From the NCBI GenBank assembly GCA_021613335.1, contig JAJTWR010000458.1, positions 1,571,001 to 1,635,000 of the forward strand: a stretch of DNA of 64,000 nucleotides, in the 5' to 3' direction. The stretch's first letter is position 1. Each line of letters starts with the position of its first letter. Positions 10,241 to 43,599 of the stretch are shown in pieces. The notes under the pieces were generated by a model. The model was not told the DNA's origin. It saw nothing but the letters and a program-made list of their open reading frames with translations, and did no database searches. Both the position numbers and the translations under genes were made by a program. This stretch comes from Whitmania pigra (taxonomy: Eukaryota; Annelida; Clitellata; Hirudinida; Haemopidae).

Positions 10241-10399
10241 CTTTTTCCGAGAAATCAACGTCAATAAATTTGAGTCAGTTCTGATGAGTTTTTTAATAGT
10301 CGACGATTTGGGAAAATGCCACATCACTTTGACGTGGAGTCGTGCAAAAGGTTGAAATGAATCATATAGTCTCTGTCTATGTGGTCTGACGTTTAATAA

Positions 10400-11930
10400 A
10401 TTGTTTAGTTATTGATCCATAAAAATTTTGACATCTCTGTCGAGTGCAAGATCATTTTTGTAATGTCATTTAAAGGCTTCGATTAAGGGATCCATTTGTT
10501 TTAAACATTTTTTTAATTTGAGTTTCTAATCAATCATTTTGTTTTTTTGCTTTTGTTTCACAAAGAAAACTTTGCAACGTCGGACTAACTTTCAATTTTA
10601 ATTTAATGTTAAGTAATTGTATAATAAATACAATTAAAATTTGTAACCATAGACATTTTAGAGGTTTTAGCGCCTCCCCATATGAGAAAGACTTGTTAGG
10701 TGCATTTTTGGCAGCTATTTCACTGTTCTTGCCAAACAATTCTAAAGTCGCCCCTTTTTTGCTACTCAAACAAATAACTAAACAAAAAGGCTGCTCAGTC
10801 AATTGGTTAGTTAATATTTAATTGAAATACAAGATACATTACAATGATTACTAAATGTTAGTTAAATCGAAAGATTAATAATTGAACGTGATGATAATTA
10901 TTGTTCATTCTATCAGTTACAGCATGCAGCTTGTTATATTAATTTTTGATTAGTTCTACATAACTACCATTTAGTTGTTTAACTTGGGAATAATTCCATA
11001 TTCAGATGGGATTTGAACAATCGTAGAAGTTGTAATCGTCTTTGATGATAGCAATTTCTTATCTTATCAAGGTTTCACATTTCTTTCTTTGTTCTCCTAT
11101 CAGCAAATAATGTTCTCGCAAAAAGTACTGCAAAGGCAGATAGAATTCATTAAATCTCATTATGTTCATTCGGCAAATTAATTCAGGAACTCGCTAGCTA
11201 GTTCTCATCTTCAGTATTTCTTAAAAAAAGGAAATGAAGTTGACTCAAGCAAAATATCAATTCATACTCAGGGTCATGCATTAACTGATTTCATAATGAA
11301 GCATTTATTTAATTGATTATAGTCCGCTGCATAACTAAGATGATTTGGACTCATAATGAAGCTTTGTCAAAGTGAATTATAATAAATTTTTAAAGAATGC
11401 TTCCAAAGATCCTAAGTTTGGCTAATGTAAATCTCATTACGCTTTTACGGTTTGTTGGGGAATCTATACATGTAACTATTGGAATTTTTTATTTAAAGGT
11501 GATTTTAAAAAATTGATTTCAATTAATTTAAAACTTATTTAATTAACTTATGTTTGGAAATAAATGATTGCCTGGAATTTCAGGAAACCTATGAAGTGAA
11601 ATCCTATTGGACAGTTCAGTTGAGCGCTATTTACAACTTTTTGGCCCACTGAGGTTTAAATATTTCTAGTCGAGGCTTAGCTACAGAGCGGAATAACTTT
11701 GATAAAATCGGACTATTGAGATTTTGCAATAAACCCGAAAAGTTTAAAACTATAGCGACGAGTTGTATTGCTTTACCATTTCTAAGCCTTTTGTTCGTCT
11801 GTATCAAGTCTGTTCGGAAGTTTGTGTTTCTTGACCATTTCAAATTCTAAAATGTTATGTCTAAGATTTGTTTCAAAATCTTTGTCCCATGATCAACAAA
11901 TATTAGTTGCTACATTAGTTCTTATCAAAG
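10400..11930. other. intergenic, divergent promoter region
   Basis: The TSP1/fibrinogen gene (minus) and the PRC1-like gene (plus) are divergently transcribed from this 1.9-kb gap. No exon is supported. A roughly 35-bp motif at 11320-11352 (agtccgctgcataactaaga...) recurs at 47587-47622. Confidence 0.4.
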
Positions 11931-11971
11931 TTTTGCAAAATTATATTTTCAGTCGGTCATTTTAAACTGAG

Positions 11972-14900
11972 ATGAAGAACATTCAGAAAGAAGTGAAAAA
12001 GTTAAAGGCCCTTTTAGATATTGAACTGCATGATAACATACTTAAGTTATGCAGTGTCTGGTCTGAAATTGGAATTGTGGATTCTCAGATTATAGAGAGA
12101 AGCCAAAAAGTTGCCTATCATCTCAATGATCTTTTGAGTGAAATGATTGAGGAAGATGGAAAACTTAAAGAGAAACTTATTGAAAACGCCCACAAATATA
12201 CTCTAATGGCATCTCAGATTTCCAGCAAGTTACAAGTAGCATTTAAAGAGGTAAAAAAACTTTCTGATGTTGGTTTGTGCACTCAAATATATTATGTGTA
12301 TGATTTTAACAACCAAAGTATATGCATGACAGAGGAGATTATCATTACTGATGCTCTTACATTGATTTGTGTTATATGTTAAATTTTTAGCCAAGAGAAG
12401 ACATGACAATTCTTGAACGAGAGAGGGAAATGAAGTATTTGGTGGAAAATCTTCAAAAAGAAAGAGAAGATAGAATAGACAGATGGCAAAAGTTGATGCA
12501 GATGCAAAGAGATTGCAGTGCACTCATGATGATGATCCCAGAGGAGTTTGATGCTTGTTCGGAGATACCTAGCATTGCTGACATTGAGTTTCTCGAATTG
12601 CAAGTCTACGATGTCCAGAAAGAACTGGTCGGGATACTTATAAATTATTTTATTAGATTAGTTTTTAATAAGTTAGTTAGTTAGTTTTTAAGTTAGTTAA
12701 TAATAATTTTAGACTTGAGATCTGTAAATGATCTGGAAATTTGATTTTGTTAAAATGATAATAGGAAGACAATTTTTTGTTTTTAGGAGGTTAGGAAGAA
12801 GCAAATGAGTGAACAAAAGAGAATGATAAAAAGACTCGTTGGTGAATTGGATCACAAGGTGGATCAGCAGGATAGGATTTACCTCTCGGATGAAGTGGGG
12901 GACCTTCTCTATTCGAACGAGAACTTGAAACTTCACAAGACGTTCGTTGCCAAGGTGAGCTTTCCATAAATTTTTCACAACACCATTTGAATGCCCTCGT
13001 GGACATTTCTATCTAAATTGTTAAATTGTGATTGTTAGCTGGAGAAAATCAAAAAGCTAAACTTATCGAAGATTGCTTCGTACAAGGAAGAGTTGAAAAA
13101 GTCATTTGAATTTAAACTGGAAGGTGAAGGGACATTTAGGGAGGAGGATTTTGGTTATTTCTGCCCTGCAAGTGGTGATTTGGTGAAAGCTGTACGACCT
13201 TGTTGTAACCTAATTATGAAAAGCAATCGGTTGATTCGTTGAATTTTGTGGCAGTTGAAAGAACAAGTTCTGAGGAGGAAGCAGACGATCGAATCCACGA
13301 TCCGCAGCAAACAAACGGAATTGAGACAGTGGTGGGAGAAGTGTCAGGTCAGTTGTGGGCACGTAGATGAAAAGAAAGATTTACTTAATGGTGAGTTTTA
13401 AAGCTGCTAAAGTTATTATTTAAATGTCATTTTTATAATTCATTTGATTGCATCTTTTCAGGAGATTTAGATAAAGTGGACTGCAGTGCATTGAAAGAAG
13501 AACTTTTGGTGATGGAAAGTTATTACAACAACAACAAGGAGATCCTTGACCTCCACAAAACGTTCAGAGACACTTTTAACGACCTTTCCGAAGCAGAGGT
13601 ATTTATATTTAAACTTTGATGCATGTCATAATAAATATCAGATTTTAACAGTTATTTAAAATGATTTATCAACATTTTATAAATTTATTAATTGATGCCA
13701 AAATGTTCTTGTGTTTCTCAGAGAAAGTGCATCCAGTTGACCAAATATTTGAAGGCAACAGGTTCAAGCAGAGATGAAAAACACAAGCATAAAATTTCAA
13801 AGGAAGTCTTCAAGGTTTAAAACATCCTTCAATAATTTAGCATTTTAAGAAGATTTCCCATTATGAGTTTAATTTTTTTATTTTAAACTCAGATTCAAGA
13901 AAAATTAAGTTCAAAAGTATCAGAATGGGAGGAAAAACAAGGTGCAAAGTTTCTGTTTGGAGGAGTGGATCTTGTTGAATATTTTGAACAGGCAAACAAA
14001 CATCTTAAGACCAATAAGGAGGCTTGGAAGGTATGATATTCATTAGATTTTCAATTGGTTTATTATTAGCATTATTAATGAGAATTACAAGATTATTATT
14101 ATGATAAACATGTGCATGCTTCTTCTTAAATAATTTAACTCTAGTGAACTGAACCTAATTATTGTCCCCCAAACATTCCAACATAGCATGAATAAGAATT
14201 AAATTAATTAAAATCTGATTCAAAACTTAGTCGATTAACTTGTTGAGTTGTTGTTGGTGAGTTGTCATTGTTGTTGTTTGTCCAGATGGAAGTTAAAGGA
14301 AAACAACTTGAATCTCTTCCTCCTGTTCCTTCAGCAACTCCGTTCAAGAGGAAGATTGCAAATATCACTCCATCCAAAATTGCTGCCAAATTCTTGAAGG
14401 TATTTTGTAATTAATTTTAATTTGTATTTTTCTCTCTGTTTATATTTTTAACTTCAACTGCAGTTAATTTAACTAAGATTGATTTTAAGGGATGCAAAGT
14501 ATTACTTATAATGACTCATTTTTTCTGCTTTTTACATTTTTATTAGTCTCCTTTAATGAAAATGTTTGATTCTCAGCTGGATGGGGGCACTCCAGTGCCA
14601 GCGAGGCAAACTGTTAGGACACCTTTGTCAGCTCGAAGGATCATCGACAACCAATCAGAGGGCAGCAGAAAATCAAACGAAAAACCGGTATTGATGTCAA
14701 GTTGAATAAAGTCATCCTGACTGAATAAAAAAAGTTCAAGTCGATTGTTTTTTAGGAATTGCATCGTCAAAACTCTGCCAGGAATTTGAAGGCAACTCCT
14801 AGGGTGAGATTTTGGTTTCTTTAAAATTATTTACCACTTTCGATCAAATCTTTGTCACTTTATCGATGTACCATTCTGACTTGTTCTCTCTGCTTCTAAA

Positions 14901-16515
14901 TATCCAACAAAAACTATTGATGTCGTGATTGCAATTTTTATTTCAACAAACTACAAAATTCAGTCTTGCAAAAATATTCTCAATGTGACCAGTTCTGATT
15001 GTTCATCGTTTTAAGGTTTATGCAAGAGTTTCTTATCTTTTCCAGAGAAGCGGGGGCAGTTACGAGTCTCGTCAGTTGCGAACCGTTCGCGGATCCGGTC
15101 AGGGGTTGAACCTTCCCAGTGGCAGGAGGTCCAAAGGAAGCACCAATTCCAGTTCAAACTCCTTGGAGAAACATGTGAGAAATATTTCTACCATCATTTT
15201 ATTTACAATCGTTTGTCATTTTAAATCCTAGAAGCATTTAGAAGTCTGCTAGCATTTAAATTTATTGGATTTAAGAATTCCGAATTGAACTGATCCGCAA
15301 TAAAATGGCTTTTTATTGTTTTTATTGCAGTTAACCCACTTATCTCAATCTCAGTTAACTCACCAACCCTATTAAGTCGACATTTTTGAAGTGTAGCCAC
15401 CAAATATCGTCTTTGTCATTTTCTCTCTGGTTAATTGTAATTGTAGTTAATTTATGTAGCGCCATAAGCACATTGTCAGAGGTGCTTCTTGTAACCATTT
15501 ATATGGCGCTCCTTCCCGAGGATGCTGGCAGAAGTGCAAACGAACACAACACATTACCACTGTTGACATTACGTTTGCAGGAATGTAACACATTTGGCCA
15601 ACCGGCATGCCTTTATGTTGCCGAACTTTAACATCTTGAGAACAAAAGAGTGCCAAATTTGCCACTTTACATCGGTTATCTCGATCCCCATGACAACTTG
15701 GAAGTAAAACTGCCAAATTCTTACTTTGTCATGGCATTTTCTCATCAGTGTTGATCTTGTTTGAGGGATAGCTATATTTACTGTTTATTTTTTTAATTCT
15801 AAAATTGTCTGTAGGCTTTAAGAGAATACTGGACAATCAGCCAATAGAGATAAAGCATATCAGTTGTTGTTGTGCAAAAAACCACATGAACATTCTCATT
15901 AACTGCTATTATGTACATAAAGAAATTTCAAGCACATAATAACTAATATACAGCTGCCAAATTTATTTTCGGTTATCTCGACTCTATATGGCAAGCCCCT
16001 GGGCCGGCAATGTGACCGGGTTCGGCTTGATCAATATTCTTGAAATTTTAAACAGCAAAATATAAATTTATTCTTGAAATTTATGTATTGTTGAAGTAAA
16101 ATTGTCAGTTAATTAGAAATATTTTGTTGTTGTAAAATGTTATTAAAAAGTTTAAAACGCTGCAATTTATCCTTAGCCTCAGAATAAGGACAAGGCGAAG
16201 GAAGTTGATGAAACAAAAGAAAACTTCATCAATGAAACTGCGAGTTATGAAGATTTCTCTGTAAGCAATCTTCAGTTAATTTCATTTTAAGTTTCATTAT
16301 TAATTTTTAAATATCAAATATGTTTCCAGAACCTTAAAATAAATTAAACTTAAATTACATTTTTTTTCAAATCACTTTTGAAATCAAATGTTAAACATAT
16401 TCCTCAGAGGGGACTCGTCGGCAGTGACAAATCCTTCATCTCGAGCAGCGTCATCGTTCTGCCGAAGCCGAAGAATCCCTCGGAACAGAAGTTTTTTGAG
16501 CCGATCAAATTTTAA
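11972..16515 (+). CDS. PRC1: PRC1/Ase1/MAP65-family microtubule bundling protein
   Basis: Fourteen exons: 11972-12250, 12391-12627, 12787-12954, 13039-13182, 13255-13390, 13462-13598, 13722-13814, 13893-14030, 14286-14399, 14577-14687, 14756-14803, 15046-15174, 16177-16260 and 16408-16515. They join in frame to about 641 aa, close to vertebrate PRC1. The N-terminal coiled-coil region (LLSEMIEEDGKLKEKLIE, LEREREMKYLVENLQ) resembles the PRC1 dimerisation rod. The middle has the spectrin-like microtubule-binding region (KFLFGGVDLVEYFEQ, LRQWWEKC). The tail is basic and Ser/Thr-Pro rich (ATPFKRK, RTPLSARR) and ends in FFEPIKF. The family crosslinks antiparallel microtubules in the anaphase midzone and is controlled by CDK/PLK phosphorylation; SP and TP sites in the tail suit this. 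An in-frame TAA just upstream fixes the ATG, and an acceptor (atattttcag) suggests a 5'UTR intron. Confidence 0.85.
15175..16176 (+). other. large intron 12 of the PRC1-like gene
   Basis: About 1 kb, the longest intron of this gene, with a small block near 15470-15520 (tagcgccat, ttatatggcgc) resembling the ends of the dispersed repeat at 9.8 kb. No coding sequence is supported inside. Confidence 0.35.
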
Positions 16516-16675
16516 ATGAATCAACTTTCTCTTTGGAATCTCATCCTAATTTCATCTTTTCAAACACTGCTGCTGTAAATTAATTCTGTGTTCTTGGAAT
16601 TTTTATTATCTGGCTTGTTATTATTCGTTTTATTTATTTATTTATTTTAGTCTTAAAAGATGTTAGGATGTTGAT

Positions 16676-17095
16676 TTATAGGATATTTGAGTTAAGCTTT
16701 CCTTCAAAAATTTCTTGATTTTTATATACCTCGTAAGGCAGAAAAGTTTTTAGCATTTGAGTTATTACATTTTTATTGATTTCTGAGCATCTTTCGATAT
16801 GCAGTTCTTTGTTTTCCAATAAGAGACACCACGAGGACCACTTGATAAATGGTAGGAGATCATTTTCCATGTTAAATATTTCGTGGAAATATTTTGCGAG
16901 AGCTTGAAGTAAATTAAGCTTCATTTTATCTGAAGAAATGTTTAAGTTTTTTATGTTGTTGATGATGATGATGATATTTTTCCTATTTATTTCCCTATTG
17001 ATGTGCATACCTGGGAAATGTTTCTGCTCGTCATTTTCAGCTGTGATTTCAGCATTCTTCACTTTTAGGTGAAGTCCATGTTTACAGGATATCAT
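16676..17095 (-). CDS. possible 139-aa ORF, hypothetical
   Basis: Open frame of 139 codons on the minus strand just beyond the PRC1-like gene. The second half has a protein-like composition (LLQALAKYFHEIF, LLPFIKWSSWCLL, MLKTFLPYEVYKNQEIF) and the middle has a run of isoleucines from a GAT microsatellite. No family recognised, no flanking exons found. It could be a chance frame. Confidence 0.25.
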   Translation of the reverse strand: MISCKHGLHLKVKNAEITAENDEQKHFPGMHINREINRKNIIIIINNIKNLNISSDKMKLNLLQALAKYFHEIFNMENDLLPFIKWSSWCLLLENKELHIERCSEINKNVITQMLKTFLPYEVYKNQEIFEGKLNSNIL

Positions 17096-17119
17096 TGAAG
17101 GTCATTTGCTCAACGATTT

Positions 17120-17285
17120 ACGTGTAATTAATTGTAATAATTACACTTTGATGTAATTAATTTTAACAATTACATAATTCTTTTCAATACTCACATTTCG
17201 ATGTAATTAATTTTAAAAATTACATTTTGATGGTATTAATTTTAACAATTACATTTTGACGGTATTAATTTTAATAATTACATTT
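17120..17285. repeat. degenerate minisatellite
   Basis: Four to five imperfect copies of a roughly 30-bp unit containing acattttgatg and taattttaacaatta. Confidence 0.6.
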
Positions 17286-17721
17286 ATTTCTTTTGGACTC
17301 CGTCAGTCACTTTCGTAGATCTCAGATGTGTCTTGATTCATTTGACACCGATTTTTCACCAGCAGCTGATCCTCGGGGATAGGATTGGCATGAATGATCT
17401 GAAGTCATTAATTTATTGGAGTCTTTTTTCTTAGTTCTGCATTTGCAGGTTTTCTATTGTAATGATTATTATTCTCTTAGCAACGTGTTCTTCTTTATTG
17501 TTGTCTGTTCCGTACTTTCTAATCATTCGCATTTTCAGTGCTTACGTGAGTTTACTGTTTTCCATGATTTCGAGCAGATGTTATTAACGAGCCGCTATAA
17601 GTTTATAGTTAAGTCGGCGCTGATTATAGTTGTTTGGATTCTCAGATTGCTTGAAGCTTGTTGGTCTCCACATTTGAGTTATTTTCCAGTTTGTCTTGAA
17701 AATCGATTCAAGTCGAGACCG

Positions 17722-17766
17722 TACAGTATATTGTACTGTGTACAGTATATTGTACTGTGTACAGTG
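17722..17766. repeat. short tandem repeat, 20-bp palindromic unit
   Basis: Two and a bit copies of gtacagtatattgtactgt, a unit that is itself nearly palindromic. Confidence 0.7.
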
Positions 17767-17799
17767 TAATTTTTCTTCTGTTTTTTGCCTATTTTGTTC

Positions 17800-18700
17800 T
17801 GCTTTGGCGTGAAAACAAGCTCAAAATAATTTTATTTTTAATTAATTTTTATATTTTCCTCGTTTGAGTGTTTTTATTTATTTTCAAATCGTAGAGTTGT
17901 GCGCCTATCTCTTCCTAACCCTAGCGATCCTAGATGTCCTAGCCTCCCAAAACTTCTATCTTATCGGATCTTCTTCTTCCAGTTGGTTTATTTTCTTTCC
18001 AACTTTACCAGAGTGCATTTCCTCTCTTGCGTGAAGCCTAAAAGCAGATAAGATTTTCGTGCAAGCTCCTGTAATTGTTATGATGGTCCGAAATAATAAG
18101 CTTATGTTATTTTTATTTTATTCATTTATCGGTACATGACGATCTTCGATTTTTATTTCTCCCATGGTTATTTTTGGAATTGGCATCCAAGTGAATGATT
18201 ACAACATTGTAAGTTCTAAACGTGTTAACTGGATGATGAGTTTTGTTAATTGCTTTTTTGGGAAGTGCGCAGAAAGGCTTACTGAATTTGAGTTTAAAAA
18301 CAAAAACATGTTTCAAGTTACTTTGTTCGATCTGAAACTTACGGAAAGTGTTAGAAAAATAAACCCGCAGCTGCGTTCTCGGCCGAGGATTGATTTTTCC
18401 AAATTTCTCGAGGGATGGACCAGCGGATGACGAATCGACGGTCTCCTCAACTCCAGCTCTCCCAGTTTGTCCAGGAAATGAAGCTAATTTAACATTTTGT
18501 CGTGTTGCTCGCACTCGTGATTTTGGGTCTTTTTGATGGGAAGGTTTTCAGAGAAATGAGACATCGTTCATCAATAAGTTTGGGTGATGGGATTATTCTT
18601 CGATCGGAATGTTACTGTCCATCAATCATTCTCCCGGTTGATGCGTCTGCGAGATCCGTGAAACACGGCTTTGCGCAGAACAAAGTTTCCCGTCAATTTC
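17800..18700. other. intergenic / probable 3'UTR of the receptor gene
   Basis: Between the PRC1-like gene and the stop codon of the Cys-loop receptor. The part nearest 18700 is richer in GC and is probably its 3' untranslated region. No separate gene is supported. Confidence 0.35.
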
Positions 18701-18703
18701 GTC

Positions 18704-34546
<15,843 letters not shown>

Positions 34547-34599
34547 CTGTGGAAGGCAAGTCGTAATAAAATAAAAACATTAAAATTTGTAGTCTTTGT

Positions 34600-34913
34600 A
34601 AGCATTGTAGAAAGGCACTGGTTTTACGATCATTTATTGCACATGTTCTGGTGCCAAGGTTTTGGATGGTAATAAATGCATTGGGATTTATTGCCAGAGA
34701 TGAATCTTGTTAATTGTTTGATATTTATTTCGTTTTTTGTTGTTGTCCTGGATTTGATAATTATTTATGCTGTACTTATAGATATTTATTTCGATCATTT
34801 TGAGGTTTATATTTAAAAAACATGTTTTGAATTTAATACGATCACATCTGTATTTAAAAAAAGAAGTTAATAAATGTCACACTGAATAATAATAATAATC
34901 AAATAATGTTTCT

Positions 34914-35003
<90 letters not shown>

Positions 35004-37802
35004 ATTATTATATATTTTTTTATTATTTTTACAAAAGCACTTATTTCAATAAAATTTAAAACACATTCTCTGAAATGTTTTGATCCAGCAAGGAAAAGGG
35101 TTGGCGTACAAATCTCTGAAGCTAATAAAGTTTTAATGAATCCACTGATTTGAATTACGAAATCCCCGAATTATTTTTTTGATTTTGTGGCTTGCATCCC
35201 GGTGTCCTAAGACCATCTGGCATTTAGATGTGCTTGTTCTCTCATCATCAAATGACAATTGGAGAGGATTTAATGTCAGTTTTAAACGCTCATAGAAAGT
35301 CTTCACTTTAGTAATTCGATTTTATTTGCGGTTTTATGTCAAATATGCTCTTTCAAATTGTCCGTCAGTAGTGAAGTAGTTAAGATATTCAAATTATTTC
35401 ATAATAAAGAGATATTGACTTAAATAACTATCAACAAAGAGACAAATACTTACTTAATTATTAATAAAGATTCATTGACTTAAAAATGTATTAATAAAAA
35501 GCCAAATCTTTAAAGACCAAAATCAACTGGAAACGTTCAAAAGCGTCCTCTGTTGGCAAAAGGTGGAGTTTGACGGAATACCTTCCTGTCTTTCATGACG
35601 TCTGGGGAAATATCCGGAGTTTCATCATAGAAATTCAAACCAGTGCACGGAAAAAGTAATTTCCCGATGTTTACAATTCTTAAATTGATTCAAGGTACAT
35701 TTATTATCATTTAGTAATGTTATTATTATAATAATGTTAATCAATAATACTTTATATATATATTTGTTCTTAATTATGATAGTGGTAACTAATATTGTAA
35801 TCATCATTATGGCAATATTATAAATCGATTTCTAAATGGAAGATTCTATTCAGAAAACAGTAAAAGTTGAACATGAAAATACATATTTTATTCACAGCGC
35901 ATGGATGCATCATTTGCGTTCAGGATTTAAAAATCGAAGTTTCAAGAAGCTTTAAGAATAAAGTCGACGGTCTTTGACTTTTTTTTCTTTCAAAATATCC
36001 AAAAATTTACGTTCCAAGAATGTTTGGAATTTGTGTCGTAACTCATTTAAATTCGAAAAATAATTAATTACTCATATTTTATCTCCTAATAAAGTAATTT
36101 GATCTTTTAAAGATCTATTTTTATTTTATTTTTGCTACCTCTAATCAATTTTAAAATTTTTATTTTCTAATATTTCTTGCAATTAAGAAAGCCTCAACTG
36201 GTCAAAAAATTGTTGCACATAATTTCTGTTCGTTTGAATTGAAAGGTCAAGTAATCACGTGATCAGAGGACAATCAGCATGCTAATAGATGTGCTTTATG
36301 CGCTTTCATGAACATGCCTAAATGCTATTTTATCGATGTTGGTCAACCGAACCGACTCTGAGATGACGATGACCGAGACGATGGTGGTAATGATTATGAT
36401 CATGATCATGATCACGATTGCGATTATTGTAGCGCTTTCTTCTCAAATGAATGTCTTCGGTCTCGGACTTAGGGATGGTCGGTATGTGCCAATAGCTTCC
36501 ATCAACCCTTTATTTACTTGGCAGCTTCTGTGGGAAAGATAGAAATTGTTGTTGGACCAAATTGAACCAACCGAACGGGGGGTTCCTCCACCAAGTTAAA
36601 TTCGGCCCTGAATGATGCATGGTCTTGATAAGAAAAGATTTTATTTTATAAGCTTCTAACAACATTATCGCAAGCATTATCGTCAGCGTCAAACTCACGT
36701 CTTGTTTAGTGAACAAACACAAACACACGGGGAGTGCAACATTTATTTTCGAAGCAATTTTAGGCAGCCCGTACTTTCTGACAATTAATTTCCTTTTCCC
36801 TGTTTTTTATTTATCTGCTTCCAAAGCAAAAAGTGTTTCTTAAAAATTTGAAACAAAGGCTTTCGTGGCGATATTCACGTCATTCGCGGAGCAGAAACAT
36901 CTTGAAATCATTTATTTGTGCGAGGAAATATTTGATTTCAGTTCAATTTTTTTCTTTTTTTAAAGATTTGTTAATTAAACATTAAAAAAACACGATGCTC
37001 GAGGAAATTGGTGACAATTTTCTTCCCGATCTTTTAATAAAAATCGCTGTGGTTTGTTTAAATCTTTAAATCTTGTGGTAGCTTTGGCCAATTTAACATG
37101 GTTTTTTTTTAATTTAAATAATTTAACTGTTAATTTGAAGTAACATTTTTATTAAATTGACAAAAAGAAAGATAGCTTTAATATGTAAATAAATGAATAG
37201 TTAGCAAATAAATATAATTGCTCACAATTCTGAACGCCACTTGATAATTGCAGTACGATCCAGAAATGGAGAAGAATCGAACAAGTTGAGGCCAACATTT
37301 TGCAAATAAGTTGAACAAATTCTCGATTCTAAAATTCGTCAGTTTTCAGAGAAATTCTCCTGAGTTGAAGAAGACGATGTTGTTTTATAAGCTTGCGGTG
37401 CTGTGTAACGTACGAGACACGCACTATGAGGGATGTGTGCACGTTGGATGTGCGACGTCCGTGAATGTCGGTGGTGAATGGATTGATCATTTCCAATCTA
37501 ATTAATGAATTTCACGTGTCATCTCCATAAAATAAAATTAGCTATTCAAAATTCATTATTATTATTATTATAAACTAATGGATGTTCTATATTATTAGCA
37601 CTTGTCACGCTTTTTAAGTTGCTTAAAATCCAGTAAACTTTCAGGATTTAAGAATTTATTTATTATTAATTATGATTTTTCGTTAATCTCTTAACTTTAG
37701 AAAACGTCTTATAAATTGTTGTTTTCAACTAATTTGTCGCAATTTCCGATATTTTTTATGCCGTATTTTTTGTACGATTTCTTGTAATTTCTAATAATAA
37801 TA

Positions 37803-37840
<38 letters not shown>

Positions 37841-38000
37841 TTCTGAGAGGTTTGTTTGATGTTAAACATTTTAGTCTAACTTGATTGCCTATCACAAGGT
37901 TCCTGGCATCATCTTTCATCTTCCTAATGGCAGCTTTATGAATACATTATTAAATACGTTACTGTAATTATTTACATTATTAATCATATTTTTATTTATG
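34600..38000. other. gene-poor stretch
   Basis: Upstream of the first visible receptor exon. It contains an ATT tract at 34916-35010 and an AAT tract at 37795-37843. The receptor's signal-peptide exon could be here but I could not find a frame-compatible candidate. Confidence 0.4.
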
Positions 38001-38012
38001 TATGGTTAACAC

Positions 38013-38867
38013 CAGTGGCGCAACTAGGGGGGGGGGGGGCACAACCCTGCAATTTTTCCAAATACGAGAAGTTTTTTTTGTGGGGGGAGGGGGGGGGGTA
38101 AGGGGATTCTTAATATGCCATAGGCACAACAATCACGAACCCTGCCTTGGCTGCTCTCGATGCTTTGCAGAATGGCACAATGACTTCAGAGCTTTCAGAA
38201 TTCTGCAACCTTCATGAAAAAGATGCTGAAACTGTGCAAAGACAGCTCCAATTCACATCGACAAGTTTACGTGCTGATCCCAATGCATGTATCGAACTGC
38301 AAGATCTTTTCTGTGCCACAAGCATTCAGCCCGAGTTGCATTATTTGCTCGATGTTGCTCTTACTCTGCCAGTTAAGTCATCAGATGCAGAAAGGGCATT
38401 TTCTAAACTTCGCCTTATTAAAACTCATCTCAGGACGACTATGTCTGCCTGTCGTTTGCAAAGTGTATTGAGAATATCTGCGAACAAAACAACTACTGCA
38501 CTTCTTCCAGTAAATGAAATGGTGAACAGATTTTCACAGACCGATCGAAAAATTATTTTGTAACTGCAAACACATCATAATACAATTTTAAACCTAAACT
38601 TTTTTTTGCATTTGCTTTAACTGGTTTGAAACTTTGAGACAGAAGATAGTCAAGCTCAATAATAAATTATTAAAGATACAGAAAAAGACTGCAGACAGAA
38701 GATAGTTAAACTTATAATAATAATCTGTTCTACCTTTAATTCTTTAGTAATTATAATTGGTAGTTTTGATTTGAACAGTTTCAAAAAATTTTCGACTGCG
38801 TCGGGCTTTCGTCCCTTTTCTAAACTTGAGCCCCCCCCCCCAGCATTTTTCGCTGGTTGCGCCACTG
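38013..38867 (+). mobile_element. hAT-type transposon remnant
   Basis: Both ends carry CAGTGGCGCAAC in inverted orientation followed by G-runs. Inside, 38147-38563 encodes a hAT C-terminal dimerisation domain: QPELHYLLDVALTLPV, SSDAERAFSKLRLIK, HLRTTMSACRLQSVL. The zinc finger and catalytic parts are absent, so this is an internally deleted, non-autonomous copy. The flanking 8-mers (gttaacac and cattaact) are not a clean duplication. Confidence 0.8.
38147..38563 (+). pseudogene. hAT transposase C-terminal fragment
   Basis: 138-codon frame inside the remnant, matching the hATC dimerisation region by the motif pattern LP..SSDAERAFSKL. The start methionine is arbitrary, because the N-terminal two thirds of a hAT transposase are missing. 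Confidence 0.75.
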
Positions 38868-38899
38868 CATTAACTAGTAGTTATAATAACTAACAAATT

Positions 38900-43550
<4,651 letters not shown>

Positions 43551-43599
43551 TGAATGCTTCCACAAAATAAAACTTAGAAAAGCTTTGAAGGCTATTGAT

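Noticed and set aside
18122..18514. 130-codon minus-strand frame past the receptor stop
   Set aside because: Probably 3'UTR; no domain, and no splice link to the receptor.
36510..36780. Candidate signal-peptide exon for the receptor (minus, MLHSPCVCVC before a GTGAGT donor)
   Set aside because: It ends in phase 2 while the first visible receptor exon needs phase 1, and it is not hydrophobic enough.
38005..38875. 8-bp target duplication around the 38-kb hAT remnant
   Set aside because: The flanking 8-mers gttaacac and cattaact do not match well enough.
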